From contig CAIXBB010000023.1 of NCBI GenBank assembly GCA_903917565.1, positions 21,734-85,733 of the forward strand: DNA of 64,000 nt, given 5' to 3'. This stretch comes from an uncultured cyanobacterium. Its GTDB lineage: Bacteria > Cyanobacteriota > Cyanobacteriia > PCC-6307 > Cyanobiaceae. Of the stretch, positions 52,272-62,471 are shown one piece after another. The notes under the pieces were generated by a model. It was not told where the DNA came from. It ran no database searches and saw only the letters and a list, made by a program, of their open reading frames with translations. The stretch's first letter is position 1; the number at the start of each line of letters is the position of its first letter. A program made the translations under genes and the position numbers.

Positions 52272-53909
52272 TCAGTCGACGTCCCCAACGGCCGATCCCG
52301 GTTCTCGCTGGGCCAGTGCCTCGGCCACTGCGAGCGGTGTGACGCCCCCGGCACCGCTGAGCTCCCTGCAGTGGAGACCGGCAAGGGCATGGTCGAGGGC
52401 GGCGGCCGCCAGCCAGGCCCCATCGGCGCCGGTCGCATTGGCATCGGCATTCGACAGGCCCGCGGCCGCCAGGGCCATCGCCCCCCGCCCCGCCACGTAG
52501 CCGGCGAGCACATCGCCAAGCCCGGCCCTGGCGGCCTCCGGGCAGGCCGAGAGCAGTTGCCAGCGGCGCCCGTCGGGTGTCGCCACGACGCTGCGGGCAC
52601 CCTTGAGCAGCACGCTGGCGCCGCTGCGTCGGGCCGCCGCAACCGCTGCCTCCGGACGGGGACACGGGGCCAGATCGGGAAAGAGCCTCCGGAACTCCCC
52701 CTCGTGGGGGGTGATCCAGGTGGGGCCCCGGCGCCCCTGGAGCCAGTCGGTGCCCGTCGTTGCCAGGCGGTTCAGGCCATCGGCATCGAGCACCAGCAGA
52801 CCTTCAAAGTCACCCAGCTCCTGCCAGCGCCGCCGTTCCCGTGCTTCGATCGCCGCAGCAAGCGGCTCGCCCGCATGGTCGAGCGCACCAAGGCCGGGAC
52901 CCAGCAGCACCGCATCCAGCCGATCCAGCCAGCCCTCGGGAAGATCACCCAGGGCCAGGCCCCCGGCTGGAGTGGCCCCGAGGGCGGGCTCCAGCACCAC
53001 GTGGGGATGGACCTGCCAGAGCTGGGAAGCGATCTCCCGGGGCGGAGCGGCCCGGAGGCTGCCGCATCCGGATGCCGTGGCCCCCGCCAGGGCCAGGTGG
53101 GCGGCGCCCCTGAACCGGCGGCTTCCGGCGAGGACCAGCAGGCGTCCCCGTCCGTACTTACCGGCGGCGGGATCTGGAACGGGCCAGGGGGCCGAGGCCC
53201 GGTCGGCGCCCGTCAGGCCCAGCAGGTGTTCGCCGCCAGGATGGCCCAGTAGGGCGACCGGCAGGCCGAGGCAGATCCGCTCCAGCACTCCCACCCAGCG
53301 CAGGGCGGCATCCTGCACCAGGCCCCGCTTGATCAGCCCGATCGAGTAGGTGGTCGAGGCGGTGGCCGCCACCATGCCGAGCAGCCCACCGTCATCGGCG
53401 TCCAGACCGGTCGGGACGTCGATGGCCACCAGGGCGCCGGGCCGCCGACGCTGACGATCCCGCAGCAGGGATTCGATCGCTGTGCCGGCTGGGCGGTGCT
53501 GGCCGATGCCGAAGAGGGCATCCACCCAGAGGGCTGGATCGGCGGGGTCGGGAGGCGCCTCCAGCAGGGGAAGGCCCAGCCAGCGGGCGTGGCGCAGGTG
53601 GGCGTCGGTGAGGGGGCGGAAGCGCTCGAAGGGGCACCAGATCCGCACCCGGCCTCCGGCCAGATGCCATTCCCTGGCCACCACCAGCCCATCGCCGCCG
53701 TTGTGGCCCGGCCCCACCAGCACCAGCAGGCCGTCGTGGCGATTCCGGCCCGGGCGCTCCAGCAGGCGGCGGCTCACCGCCAGGGCGGCCTTCTCCATCA
53801 GGGCCTCCACCGGCAGGCCGCTGGCGAACAGCTCTTGCTCGATGGTCGCCATCGTGGTGCTGCTCACCAGGACGTGGTTGGCATCCACCGGCGGCCAGGA
53901 GGTGGGCAT
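52272..53909 (-). CDS. nnr: Bifunctional NAD(P)H-hydrate epimerase / ADP-dependent dehydratase
   Basis: The 545-residue enzyme repairs hydrated NAD(P)H. An N-terminal YjeF_N epimerase domain (about 1-215, with [15 protein letters not shown]) is fused to a ribokinase-like dehydratase domain (about 225-545). The latter has [25 protein letters not shown] and [13 protein letters not shown], the catalytic Asp lying in the last. The ATG at 53909 gives the normal length; a longer frame upstream is out of family. It is divergent from mnmA with 76 bases between. Confidence 0.93.
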   Translation of the reverse strand: MPTSWPPVDANHVLVSSTTMATIEQELFASGLPVEALMEKAALAVSRRLLERPGRNRHDGLLVLVGPGHNGGDGLVVAREWHLAGGRVRIWCPFERFRPLTDAHLRHARWLGLPLLEAPPDPADPALWVDALFGIGQHRPAGTAIESLLRDRQRRRPGALVAIDVPTGLDADDGGLLGMVAATASTTYSIGLIKRGLVQDAALRWVGVLERICLGLPVALLGHPGGEHLLGLTGADRASAPWPVPDPAAGKYGRGRLLVLAGSRRFRGAAHLALAGATASGCGSLRAAPPREIASQLWQVHPHVVLEPALGATPAGGLALGDLPEGWLDRLDAVLLGPGLGALDHAGEPLAAAIEARERRRWQELGDFEGLLVLDADGLNRLATTGTDWLQGRRGPTWITPHEGEFRRLFPDLAPCPRPEAAVAAARRSGASVLLKGARSVVATPDGRRWQLLSACPEAARAGLGDVLAGYVAGRGAMALAAAGLSNADANATGADGAWLAAAALDHALAGLHCRELSGAGGVTPLAVAEALAQREPGSAVGDVD

Positions 53910-53985
53910 CGGCCGGAAGCTCACGGCGGCCCGAGCAGTGCTCTCCCATGATGGAGGGGATTGTTCGTTCCACCCACTGGGATCC

Positions 53986-55179
53986 TTGAGCCCCACCGCC
54001 ACCACGTCGCCTGACTCCACACCCGTCGTCCCCAGCGCCGCCGCTCCCGCCGTTGCCGAGGTTCTGGCACGGCTGCGCCAGTGGCCCGGCGAACGGCGGG
54101 TGGCCGTGGGACTCTCCGGCGGCGTGGACAGCTCCCTGACCGCGGCCCTGCTGGTGGCCGCCGGCTGGGAGGTCGAAGGCCTCACCCTGTGGCTGATGAG
54201 CGGCAAGGGCTCCTGCTGCGCCGAGGGGCTGGTGGATGCGGCCGGCGTCTGCGACCAGCTGGGGGTACCCCACCACGTGGTCGACAGCCGGGCCCGCTTC
54301 CGGGAGCAGATCGTCGATTTTCTTCTTGAGGGCTACGGCGAGGGCCTCACCCCCCTGCCCTGCTCCCGCTGCAACCGGGCGGTCAAGTTCACTCCGATGC
54401 TGGAGTGGGCCGAGGCGGAGCGTGGACTCGGCCGCCTCGCCACCGGCCATTACGCTCGGCAGCGGCCGGCCGGAGAGGGGGCCGGCCGCCATCAGCTGTT
54501 GCGTGGCCTGGATCCCCAAAAGGATCAGAGCTATTTCCTCTATGACCTGTCCCAGACGGTGCTGGGCCGGCTGGTGTTTCCCCTGGGCGAACTCACCAAG
54601 GAGGCGACGCGCGCCGAAGCCTCACGCCTCGGTCTGCGCACCGCCAAGAAGCCTGAAAGCCAGGACCTCTGCCTGGCCGACCACCACGGTTCGATGCGGG
54701 CGTTCCTTGATGCCTACCTGCCGCCGCGCCAGGGGGAGATCGTGCTGGCGGACGGCACGGTGCTGGGCTCCCACGAGGGCATCGAGCATTTCACGATCGG
54801 TCAACGCAAGGGGCTGGGGGTGGCCTGGAGCGAACCCCTGCATGTGGTGCGTCTGGATGGCGCCATGAACCGGGTGGTTGTGGCTCCCCGCCGGGAGGCG
54901 ACCCGCCAGGCCTGCGTGGTGGGTGCCATCAACTGGGTGTCGATCGCTCCGCCGGGCCAACCCATCGAGGTGGAGGTGCAGGTGCGTTACCGAAGCCTGC
55001 CGGAGCGGGCCCTGCTGACCCCTTTGCAGGAGACGGCCGCTGACCATTCCGCGGACAGGCCCCACCGCGCCCGGCTCGACTTCGCCGAGCCCCAGTTTTC
55101 GGTGGCACCGGGGCAGGGTGCGGTGTTCTACTGCGGCGACGTGCTGCTCGGCGGTGGGCTGATTCAGGCCGACGGCTGA
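53986..55179 (+). CDS. mnmA: tRNA-specific 2-thiouridylase MnmA
   Basis: The 397-residue enzyme thiolates U34 of Lys, Glu and Gln tRNAs. The PP-loop ([10 protein letters not shown]) and both catalytic cysteines are present, in [11 protein letters not shown] and [12 protein letters not shown]. The C-terminal barrel ends [13 protein letters not shown]. The only in-frame start that keeps the domain whole is a TTG at 53986, giving a short Ser/Thr/Pro-rich leader. The end overlaps convergent glf by 16 bases. Confidence 0.93.
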   Translation: MSPTATTSPDSTPVVPSAAAPAVAEVLARLRQWPGERRVAVGLSGGVDSSLTAALLVAAGWEVEGLTLWLMSGKGSCCAEGLVDAAGVCDQLGVPHHVVDSRARFREQIVDFLLEGYGEGLTPLPCSRCNRAVKFTPMLEWAEAERGLGRLATGHYARQRPAGEGAGRHQLLRGLDPQKDQSYFLYDLSQTVLGRLVFPLGELTKEATRAEASRLGLRTAKKPESQDLCLADHHGSMRAFLDAYLPPRQGEIVLADGTVLGSHEGIEHFTIGQRKGLGVAWSEPLHVVRLDGAMNRVVVAPRREATRQACVVGAINWVSIAPPGQPIEVEVQVRYRSLPERALLTPLQETAADHSADRPHRARLDFAEPQFSVAPGQGAVFYCGDVLLGGGLIQADG

Positions 55180-56294
55180 CGGGTTTCGCTGCGGAAGCGG
55201 TTCATCGCTGACTCGATCACGACGTGCATGTCCATGTACTTGTACTCGGAGAGACGGCCCCCGAAGATCACATTTTCCGCAGTGTGGGACAGCTCCTGGT
55301 AACGCCGGTAGAGCGATTGGTTGGGCGGGTCATTGACCGGGTAATAGGGAATGGCATCACCGGTGCAGGCCTTGGGATACTCCTTGGTGATCACCGTGAC
55401 GGCGGAGGTTGAGGCCTCGAAGTGCTTGTGCTCGATGATGCGGGTGAACGGCTCACGGGTGTCGCAGTAGTTGATCACGGCATTTCCCTGGAAATTCTCG
55501 AGGTCTTCGATGCTGTTCTCGAAGTCCAGTGAGCGATACTCCAGGCGGCCGAGTTCATGGTTGAAGTACTGGTCGATGCAACCGGTGTAGACCACCTTTC
55601 TGGCCAGGCTTGTCCACTGGGTCCGGTCGTCGAGAAAATCGACATTCAGACGCACTTCAATGTCCTCCAGCATGGCTTCAAACAGGGCGGTGTAGCCGCC
55701 GATGGGAATGCCCTGATAGCGATCAGAGAAATAGTTGTTGTCGAAGGTGAAGCGCAGCGGCAAGCGCTTGATGATGAAGGCCGGCAGGTCACGGGGGTCC
55801 TTTCCCCATTGTTTGCTGGTGTAGTCGCGGATCAGGGTCTCGTAGATGTCCTTGCCCACGAGGGAGAGAGCCTGCTCCTCCAGGTTGGTCGGTTCACCGA
55901 CAAAGCGCTGGGCATCGATCTTCTGCCTGGCTTCCGCAGGCGTGCGGGTCTGCCAGAGCTCATAGAACGTGTTCATGTTGAAAGGAAGTGAATAAAGCTT
56001 CCCGTCTGAGAGCGCCTTGGGCGAATTGATGTAGTTATTGAATTCTGCGAATCGGTTCACAAAGCTCCAAACGGCCTTGTTGCTGGTATGGAAGATGTGG
56101 GCACCGTAGCGATGAATGTTGATGCCTTCAAGTTTCTCCGTATAGCAATTGCCACCGATGTGTGGGCGCCGGTCGATGACAAGGCAACGCCTGCCGGCAT
56201 CGGTGGCCAAGCGAGCAAACGTGGCTCCGAACAGCCCGCAGCCGACGATCAGATAGTCGTAGGTGAGGGCGCCGCCACCGTCGGTTGAGGTCAC
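55164..56294 (-). CDS. glf: UDP-galactopyranose mutase
   Basis: This flavoenzyme of 376 residues interconverts UDP-galactopyranose and UDP-galactofuranose. The FAD motif is [12 protein letters not shown], then [10 protein letters not shown]. The [13 protein letters not shown] and [12 protein letters not shown] segments with the catalytic arginines are intact. Galactofuranose is found in bacterial surface glycans, and this gene is the only sign of it in the window. The GTG at 56294 lies 29 bases after the radical SAM gene stop. No galactofuranosyltransferase is recognised next to it. Confidence 0.95.
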   Translation of the reverse strand: MTSTDGGGALTYDYLIVGCGLFGATFARLATDAGRRCLVIDRRPHIGGNCYTEKLEGINIHRYGAHIFHTSNKAVWSFVNRFAEFNNYINSPKALSDGKLYSLPFNMNTFYELWQTRTPAEARQKIDAQRFVGEPTNLEEQALSLVGKDIYETLIRDYTSKQWGKDPRDLPAFIIKRLPLRFTFDNNYFSDRYQGIPIGGYTALFEAMLEDIEVRLNVDFLDDRTQWTSLARKVVYTGCIDQYFNHELGRLEYRSLDFENSIEDLENFQGNAVINYCDTREPFTRIIEHKHFEASTSAVTVITKEYPKACTGDAIPYYPVNDPPNQSLYRRYQELSHTAENVIFGGRLSEYKYMDMHVVIESAMNRFRSETRQPSA

Positions 56295-56323
56295 GGATCA
56301 GTGGCTGGAAGGATGGTCATCCC

Positions 56324-57376
56324 TTAGCGAAAATCCTTCAGATCAACGGGCAGAAGATTTTCGATCGATTGCTGAATTTCCGGTGGTTCCTGCATGCCAT
56401 AGGTGGCAAAGATATTGATACCGCTGCTGGTGCATTGCTTGCAGAGATCACTGGCATAGCGCTTGCTTTGCATCGCCTGGTAAGGCGTATCGAGATAGTT
56501 GGCGATCGAGGGGGCTGATGGGGACTGGACGCAGCAGACGAAGAAATTGCCTTCATGATCAAGGCAGACCTGGGATTCGCGCATGAAGCAATTCTGGGAA
56601 CGATGGTTGCCGATGGCCTGCTGCACAAGCTGGGGGCTGTAATAGATGTATTCCAGTTCCGGGGGAATCTCCTGCAGGCCATCAAACATTTTGTCGATGG
56701 GCATGTAATAGGCATGATAGGGGGAAAACTTCATGCCCAATTTTTCGCAGAAGTGTTTGAAAAGATGTACTTCATGCTGGTTCTGCTTGTGCACCAGATA
56801 GCGCACATCGATGTTCTTGTAGCACTCCCAGTCGCCCAGGGTTTCCGAAATGCGAATCAGGTTAGCGAGGACGGGTTCAATCCGCCCGCCCTTGTGGTTG
56901 ATCTGATAGGTGCGCTGGGTGAAACCCGACACAGTGATCGTGAAATTCCACAGACGCAGCGGCTTGAGCAGGGCCCAGTCGTAGTCGTAATTGAGATTGG
57001 AGGAGATCCCGCAGGGAACGCCATGGCTCTCGGCGCAGGCAATCAGCTCATGCAGCTTGGAATGGAGGGTGGGCTCCGTCCAGTTGTACAGGCCGAATCG
57101 GCAGTTGTCATTGGTGTCTGCCTTCGCCTTCAGACAGATCTTTTCGAACAACTCAATTGGCATCTCCTTCAGCTTCTGCCCGATGCTGTTGGTGAACTCC
57201 GGCATGCCGACGGGACAGGCCGTGCAGCGGAGGTTGCAACCACTCACCACATCCACCCAGAATTCAATGACCTTCTGACCGGGAGGCTTAGGGGAATATT
57301 CAGGCCAGAGGAAACGCTTGACCGCCGATTGCACGTTGCTCGGAACGGCATGCTTGAGAACTGTTGGCAAGGCCAT
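56324..57376 (-). CDS. Radical SAM/SPASM-domain protein
   Basis: The 350-residue protein has the radical SAM cluster CNLRCTAC (Cys47, 51, 54) and a Cys-rich C-terminus (CFMRESQVC, FVCCVQ, LCKQC) like a SPASM domain with extra clusters. Such enzymes modify peptides or, in some surface-sugar loci, sugars. It is directly upstream of glf and likely co-transcribed. No small precursor peptide gene is visible nearby, so a role in sugar or lipid chemistry is more likely than a peptide product. Composition is less GC-rich than the neighbours. The substrate is unknown. Confidence 0.85.
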   Translation of the reverse strand: MALPTVLKHAVPSNVQSAVKRFLWPEYSPKPPGQKVIEFWVDVVSGCNLRCTACPVGMPEFTNSIGQKLKEMPIELFEKICLKAKADTNDNCRFGLYNWTEPTLHSKLHELIACAESHGVPCGISSNLNYDYDWALLKPLRLWNFTITVSGFTQRTYQINHKGGRIEPVLANLIRISETLGDWECYKNIDVRYLVHKQNQHEVHLFKHFCEKLGMKFSPYHAYYMPIDKMFDGLQEIPPELEYIYYSPQLVQQAIGNHRSQNCFMRESQVCLDHEGNFFVCCVQSPSAPSIANYLDTPYQAMQSKRYASDLCKQCTSSGINIFATYGMQEPPEIQQSIENLLPVDLKDFR

Positions 57377-57493
57377 GTAGATTTTTACGCAAGCGTTCTA
57401 TGTGCTCGCATCGTAGCCCCTGCCCGCTGACATCGAAGTCTCCAAGGTTTTCGTTCCACCATGACGAGGGAAGGGCGTGGCGGTAGGGGGATC

Positions 57494-58534
57494 TCAGCGG
57501 GCTGTTGTCTGGCTCCCTTGCCTCGTCGCAGCGCCCAGGATTCGCCCCAGCCCCAGAAGCGTCCGTTGGCGCCGTCGCCACCAGCAGCTGATCGGGGGAG
57601 GGGTCAGCCAGCGACCCAGCCGAGCCAGGCGGCGGCTCCAGATCACCCGCAGGTGCTGGGCGCGTCTGTCCCGCCGGCAGGTCGCCAGCAGGGTGGCCGA
57701 AGGCTCCCGGTAGGCCGCCAAGTCCAGCAGCGCGGCCAGTCGGTTGGTGGCCCCGCGCCAGTAGTGGGTGGCTTCGATCCTGACCTGCCAGCACTCCCGG
57801 ATCGATGCAACGCTCAGCAGTGTCTCCGGAGTGAACCGCTCCACCTCGAGGAGGCCCGGAAGCCCCAGGGGGTTGGTGCCCTTCTCGCTGATCACCAGGC
57901 AGCCATGCAGGGGCGCCTGCCACATCCGGCCGGAAAGGGTGGTGCCCCGTTGGTAGGGATACATGAGTCCGTAGCAGCAATAGGCGCCAGCCAGCAGCCG
58001 GTTGGCCTCGAGATAGCTGAGCCCATGGGTGCGCAGGCCGAGTTTGTCCCAGTGGCCGCCATGGACCTCCACCAGGCCCCGGCGGGCGAGCCGGGCCAGA
58101 TCCTGCTGGTAGGGGTCGTTGCCCATCGGCTTGAAGTTGGCAATGTGCAGGGGCCTGCCGGCCCGTTTCCGGAAGGGAAACTGCTGCCAGAACTCGGGGA
58201 TCACCGGCAGATAGCCCTGCACCCAGCGGACCCCATCAGTCAATGAGTCCGGCCGGATCAGGGAAATCAGCCGAATCTCGCGGGCGTGGGGAAAGCGGGA
58301 GCGCCAGTCCACCTGGAGCTCCTTCACGTAGTCGAAGACATGGACGGTGCCGGCGTATCCCTGGTGCGCAAGGCCGGGATCGCCCCGCAGGATCACCAGC
58401 AGTTCCAGCTCCGAATCGACCCACTCGCGGATCAGCGAAAAGCCTGCGGCCAGATAGAACAGCCGCACGTTCCAGATCACGTCGAGATCCTGGAAGTCGA
58501 TCGACAGGATGTGGCACCGGGGGGGGGAGCTCAC
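57494..58534 (-). CDS. Putative glycosyltransferase, CgeB-like
   Basis: The 346-residue product has no strong family signature. The segment SGRMWQAPLHGCLVISEKG, followed by LPGLLEVERF and an Arg-rich tail, resembles the donor half of CgeB-like GT-B proteins, where a bad-residue helix precedes a conserved EI..F element. Its N-terminal 90 residues may form the acceptor domain. It starts with GTG at 58534, five bases after the 2Fe-2S protein stop, and precedes the radical SAM-glf pair in the same direction (117 bases). Assignment is tentative. Confidence 0.6.
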   Translation of the reverse strand: MSSPPRCHILSIDFQDLDVIWNVRLFYLAAGFSLIREWVDSELELLVILRGDPGLAHQGYAGTVHVFDYVKELQVDWRSRFPHAREIRLISLIRPDSLTDGVRWVQGYLPVIPEFWQQFPFRKRAGRPLHIANFKPMGNDPYQQDLARLARRGLVEVHGGHWDKLGLRTHGLSYLEANRLLAGAYCCYGLMYPYQRGTTLSGRMWQAPLHGCLVISEKGTNPLGLPGLLEVERFTPETLLSVASIRECWQVRIEATHYWRGATNRLAALLDLAAYREPSATLLATCRRDRRAQHLRVIWSRRLARLGRWLTPPPISCWWRRRQRTLLGLGRILGAATRQGSQTTAR

Positions 58535-58539
58535 AAGCG

Positions 58540-58785
58540 CTACCAGAAGGGATCGCTGGCCAGGCTCACGGTCAGCCGGCCGCTCGGACTGGAGGGCACG
58601 GTCGCGACGCAGGCGCGCACCATCCGTCCGTTGACGTCGATCTCACAGGCACCGCAGCTGCCCGCCAGGCAGGCGGTGGGGATCAGCACCGCCGCCTGAC
58701 GCGCGGCCTCAAGCCAGTCCTGTCCAGGGATGGCCGAACTGGTCTGCCCGTCCGGCCACGCGATGGTGATGGCAGGTCGGGGGAT
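58540..58785 (-). CDS. Small 2Fe-2S ferredoxin-like protein without canonical start codon
   Basis: The frame ending with TAG at 58540 encodes a plant-type ferredoxin fold of about 81 residues. ITIAWPDGQ comes first, then CLAGSCGACEIDVNG with three of the four cluster cysteines, then VRACVATVPSS with the fourth. It ends SDPFW. Upstream of the domain there is no ATG, GTG or TTG in frame; the only candidate, a GTG inside the domain, would remove the first half. The natural start position corresponds to an ATC at 58785 (or 58791). It therefore either uses a rare AUC start or is a start-codon mutant. The gene follows cobQ closely on the same strand. A role as a small electron carrier is expected. 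Confidence 0.7.
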   Translation of the reverse strand: MPRPAITIAWPDGQTSSAIPGQDWLEAARQAAVLIPTACLAGSCGACEIDVNGRMVRACVATVPSSPSGRLTVSLASDPFW

Positions 58786-58825
58786 GCCGATGGGTTGGGG
58801 CTCGCTTTGGCGGAAATCTAGGGGC

Positions 58826-60373
58826 TTACCTGCGATCAGGGGAGTGGTGGCCGGCCAGCAGGGGGGCCAGATCGATGTGGGCTTCGAAGGCGTCGGCGAG
58901 GCGGTCGAGCAGGGCGTCCCGCTGGCGACCGTGGTGGGGCTGGTTCTCCTCGAGGGGTGGCAGGTGGCGCCGAAGGCGCAGCTGGTTCAGCCAGCGTCGT
59001 CGCCAGGGGCCGTTTTCGAAGATGCCGTGCAGGTAGGTGCCCGCCACCAGACCGCCCTGGGTCCCCGAGACCGCCCACCAGCCCAGCAGGCTGTCTTCCG
59101 TCAGGGGGGCGCAGTCCGCCTGATCCGTCTGCTCGCTGTGGCCCTGGTGGAGCTCGAACCCCTCCACCAGCGGCGGTTCGCCCGGGCCAGGGGGCCAGAG
59201 GGCCCGGCTGCGCCGTTGCCGCAGGGCCTTGCTGCCCTGGAACAGCGTGCGCAGGGGCAGCAGGCCCAGCCCGGCCATCCGGTCCCCTGCCCGGTCCCCT
59301 TCCAGCCCCTCGGGGTCGTGCAGCTCCTGGCCAAGCATCTGCAGGCCGCCGCAGAGGGCGAACAGCTGCCCCCCCCGGGCCACGTAGGCCTGCAGCGCGT
59401 CGGCCATCCCGCTGCTGCGGAGAATCCCCAGGTCCCGCAGGGTCTGCTTGCTGCCGGGCAGGATCACGGCATCAGGCTGACCCAGCGGCTCCCCTGGCCG
59501 CCGCCACTGCAGCTGCACGCTGGTCTCCGCCTCGAGCGGGTCGAGATCGGAGAAATTGCTGAGGGAGGGCAGTCGCACCACCGCGACTCTGAGTTCGCTG
59601 CGGGGCTTGCGGCGGCCCCTCTCCAGCAGATCAAGGGAGTCTTCCGGCGGAAACAGCTCATCGAGCCAGGGCATCACACCCACCACGGGCAGCCCCGTCT
59701 CCTGCTCCAGCCAGCGGCGACCCGCATCGAACAGGGAACGGCGGCCGCGGAAACGGTTGATCAGCAAACCGCTGATCAGGGGGCGTTCCACGGGCCGCAG
59801 CAGGGCCAGGGTGCCGACGATCTGGGCGAAGACGCCACCCCTCTCGATATCCGCCACCAGCAGGCAGCGGGCGCGCAGATACTGGGCCAGCCGCAGGTTG
59901 GTCAGGTCCCTTGTCTGCAGGTTCACTTCCACCGGGCTGCCGGCCCCCTCCAGCACCAGTCGGCCGCCGGGATGGGCCGCCTGGAGTTCCGCCAGACCCG
60001 TCCGGATGGCCGCCCAGCCGGGCCGGAACCAGTCGCGGTAGTAGTGCTCCGCCCGAGCCGTGCCCACCGAGCGGCCGAGATGGATCACCTCACTGGTGCT
60101 GTCGCCCCTGGGCTTGAGCAGCACCGGGTTCATCGCCACCTGCGGCTCCAGGCCTGCGGCCCAGGCCTGCAGAGCCTGGGAGTAGGCCATTTCACCACCC
60201 CCCTGGTCGACCCAGGCGTTGAGGCTCATGTTCTGCCCCTTGAAGGGCAAGGGCTGCTCGCCCCGGCGCCGAAGCACCCGGCAGAGGGCGGCGGTCATCA
60301 GCGATTTGCCGGCGCCGCTGCTGGTGCCCAGCACCATCAGCGGCTGGGGTGAGGCGGGGTGGGGGCGGGTCAA
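58826..60373 (-). CDS. cobQ: Cobyric acid synthase
   Basis: This 515-residue enzyme amidates four carboxylates of the corrin ring in cobalamin or pseudocobalamin synthesis. The ATP-binding loop [13 protein letters not shown] and [11 protein letters not shown] identify the synthetase domain. The glutaminase part has [10 protein letters not shown] (catalytic Cys) and [10 protein letters not shown]. The start is a TTG at 60373 that overlaps the upstream stop in TTGA; a longer frame would extend into that gene. Length fits the family. Confidence 0.95.
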   Translation of the reverse strand: MTRPHPASPQPLMVLGTSSGAGKSLMTAALCRVLRRRGEQPLPFKGQNMSLNAWVDQGGGEMAYSQALQAWAAGLEPQVAMNPVLLKPRGDSTSEVIHLGRSVGTARAEHYYRDWFRPGWAAIRTGLAELQAAHPGGRLVLEGAGSPVEVNLQTRDLTNLRLAQYLRARCLLVADIERGGVFAQIVGTLALLRPVERPLISGLLINRFRGRRSLFDAGRRWLEQETGLPVVGVMPWLDELFPPEDSLDLLERGRRKPRSELRVAVVRLPSLSNFSDLDPLEAETSVQLQWRRPGEPLGQPDAVILPGSKQTLRDLGILRSSGMADALQAYVARGGQLFALCGGLQMLGQELHDPEGLEGDRAGDRMAGLGLLPLRTLFQGSKALRQRRSRALWPPGPGEPPLVEGFELHQGHSEQTDQADCAPLTEDSLLGWWAVSGTQGGLVAGTYLHGIFENGPWRRRWLNQLRLRRHLPPLEENQPHHGRQRDALLDRLADAFEAHIDLAPLLAGHHSPDRR

Positions 60374-60744
60374 AGGCGGGGGCGGTGGCGGCGCAGCGCC
60401 TCCAGGATCCGCTCCCGCCGTCCCGCCCGGGGAATCTCGCTGGGCCAACGCCGCAGGACCCGGCGGCCCATGGGCGTCAGCCGCACCCGCTCGGTCAGCC
60501 CCTGACCGTCGACCTCACGCCGCAGCACCCCCAGCCGGATCAGCCAGAGGAAATGGTCCTCGGCCCGTTCGCTGCTGAGGGGAAGGAAGGTGAGGGGGGG
60601 GGCGATGTCGGCCTGCCGGGCGAGCTCCTCGCTGCTGAGGGCCTTGCCTTCCACCGCCTCATAGAAGACGCGGCGGAAGGGAAGGCACCGGAGGGAGAGG
60701 GCGGCCCGCGCCAGCGAAAGGGACTCGGTGTCGGCCTTTGCCAT
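60370..60744 (-). CDS. Small conserved cyanobacterial protein, unknown function
   Basis: The 124-residue product starts [16 protein letters not shown] and has no membrane segment. It has a helix-rich, winged-helix-like character ([39 protein letters not shown]), which could be a DNA-binding or regulatory fold. Its composition and position next to cobQ and maf suggest a conserved cyanobacterial family (possibly that known as Npun_F0494), but I cannot confirm the name. It overlaps cobQ by four bases and is divergent from maf with 39 bases between. Confidence 0.7.
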   Translation of the reverse strand: MAKADTESLSLARAALSLRCLPFRRVFYEAVEGKALSSEELARQADIAPPLTFLPLSSERAEDHFLWLIRLGVLRREVDGQGLTERVRLTPMGRRVLRRWPSEIPRAGRRERILEALRRHRPRL

Positions 60745-60783
60745 CGCCCCATTCTCCCCAATCGACGGGCAGGCTGGAGGCCC

Positions 60784-61404
60784 TTGCTGAGACCTGCCTT
60801 GCTCCTGTTGGCTTCCGCTTCCCCTGCCCGACGTCGGCTGCTGGAACAGGCCGGTGTGCCCCACCGGGTGCAGGTGAGCGGCGTGGATGAAGAGGGGATC
60901 CATGAGCCGGATCCGCTGCAGCTCGTCCAGAAACTGGCCTTCGCCAAGGCCCAGGCCGTGGCCGGAGGCCTGACCTCCGAGGCAGCGTGGCCGCCCCTGG
61001 GCGTGCTGGGCTGTGATTCCCTGCTGGTGGTCCAGCAGGAGGTGTGGAGCAAGCCCCGGGATATGGCCGAGGCGGTGGCCCGCTGGCGGCGCATGGCCGG
61101 TGGCTGGGGTGATCTCCACACCGGCCATGCCCTGGTGCAGCGACCTACGCCTGCGGTCACCACCCCCCCACTGCTGGCGGTGGTGACCACCCGGGTGCAT
61201 TTCGCTGCGCTCAGCGCAGCGGCCATCGAGAGCTATGTGGCCACGGGTGAGCCCCTGGCCTGCGCCGGTGGTTTCGCCCTCGAGGGCCGCGGGGGCCTGG
61301 TGGTCGAGCGACTTGAGGGCTGCTACAGCAACGTGATCGGGCTCAGCCTCCCCCTGCTGCGGCGCTGGCTCGACCCTGGGGTGCTGGTTCAGACGGGCGG
61401 TTGA
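60784..61404 (+). CDS. Maf-like nucleotide pyrophosphatase
   Basis: The protein of about 206 residues has the [16 protein letters not shown] signature. It also has [17 protein letters not shown] and [13 protein letters not shown], the conserved acidic and His residues of the Maf fold. Maf proteins hydrolyse non-canonical or modified nucleoside triphosphates such as dTTP, UTP or m7GTP to monophosphates. The start is uncertain: a TTG at 60784 lies only three bases after GGAGG, and a CTG at 60787 is better spaced. The end overlaps the convergent frameshifted gene by 16 bases. Confidence 0.88.
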   Translation: MLRPALLLLASASPARRRLLEQAGVPHRVQVSGVDEEGIHEPDPLQLVQKLAFAKAQAVAGGLTSEAAWPPLGVLGCDSLLVVQQEVWSKPRDMAEAVARWRRMAGGWGDLHTGHALVQRPTPAVTTPPLLAVVTTRVHFAALSAAAIESYVATGEPLACAGGFALEGRGGLVVERLEGCYSNVIGLSLPLLRRWLDPGVLVQTGG

Positions 61405-62382
61405 TGGGCACGGATCCGGCGCAGCCAGCTGGCCATGGACATCGTCTTGAGGACGGCGCAGCGCTTGGCTGGATCCTCGAAATGGGGATGCAATTGATCC
61501 AGCGAGGCCTGCGGCCGGGCCGGATCGAGACTCTGAGCCTCCCAGTTGTCGACGTAGGCCACAGGCAGATCTCCGCAGCCGGCCGTGGTCGGGTTCCATT
61601 CGATGATCGGGATCGAACCGGCCAAGAGAGCCGACCAGGCTTTCGGAGAGGGATCGAGCCCGCCGCCACCGACGCAGATCACGAACGGATAGTCCTTGAG
61701 TGTTGGGAAGAAATCGTCGTAGGGAATGTGCTCGTGAACATCAACGAAATCACACCAGTTGTCTTTCGCCAGCAGCGTGACCTGCTTTCTGATGTCCCAT
61801 TGGTGACCTTCCCTGATGTGATGGGCGCATAAGGCCCTGAGGGGCCTTTCCCAGATAGCAATCGGTGCCGCTTCGGTGATGGTCTGTTGATAGATGTCAT
61901 GGCCATCACTGTTGATCCAGCCCAGCGGAATCGGCGTCACACCGGCCAAGGGGGTGTCCAGATTTCTGCGTACCAATGCAGGAGCCTGGGAACATCCAGG
62001 AGCTTCAGCAGGCGCTGCTGGAGCCCTGAGGCGACGTAATCAGGGAACCGCTGATCCACTTGCCGGGGCAGGGTGGTGTCGGCATCACCCGTGATCAGGG
62101 CGAAGCGTGTCGAGGCCTGAATCAAGGTGAGATAGCGTTGAAGGAACAGATCCAGGCATTCCGGGACGGCCTTGACGTAGACGATTTCTGGCTGTGCTCC
62201 CAGCGACCCGCTGAAGCCATACTTGGTGAGGCTCCAGCAGCATCCTGAGTGTGCACGGAGAGCGATGGGTCTTGCCGTAAACCCTCCTCCACAGGCTCTG
62301 AGCTTCTGTTCGGGAAAGGATCTCCCATCTGATCTCCCAACAGCACGTCGGGCACCTCATGATAGGGAGCCAAGGAGATCAC
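61389..62382 (-). pseudogene. Frameshifted glycosyltransferase-like gene (exostosin-like C-terminus)
   Basis: Three minus-strand reading frames join to one plausible protein. The first (from a GTG at 62382) reads SLAPYHEVPDVLLGDQMG to about HTQDA. The second (about 62260 to 61965) reads YGFSGSLGAQPEIVYVKA, FALITGDADTTLP and LLHWYA. The third continues NLDTPLAGVTPIPLGW and ends with VICVGGGGLDPSPKAWSALL, SIPIIEW. The second junction looks like loss of one base, since TAC GC is followed by AGA AAT CTG GAC. The C-terminal part resembles the exostosin-type donor motif. Either the gene is dead or there are sequencing errors. The two flanking genes (maf and psbC) are intact. Confidence 0.65.
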
Positions 62383-62390
62383 AATGGCCA

Positions 62391-62421
62391 GCAAAAAGCC
62401 TCCACCCTTGGGCGGAGGCTT
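62391..62421 (-). terminator. Strong intrinsic terminator of psbC
   Basis: On the minus strand AAGCCTCC and GGAGGCTT form an eight-base stem, extended by three C-G pairs and a G-T wobble around a short loop, followed by a T run. It lies about 50 bases after the psbC stop and is the best intrinsic terminator in the window. Confidence 0.85.
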
Positions 62422-62471
62422 GGAGGATGGGCTGATGGGACGGGAGCCGCAGGAGGGTTCCCCGCCGGCCA

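Noticed and set aside
52069..52665. Minus-strand frame of 198 codons ending upstream of the sigma factor gene
   Set aside because: It overlaps the end of nnr in another frame and its last part is A/T-rich intergenic DNA; no recognisable fold.
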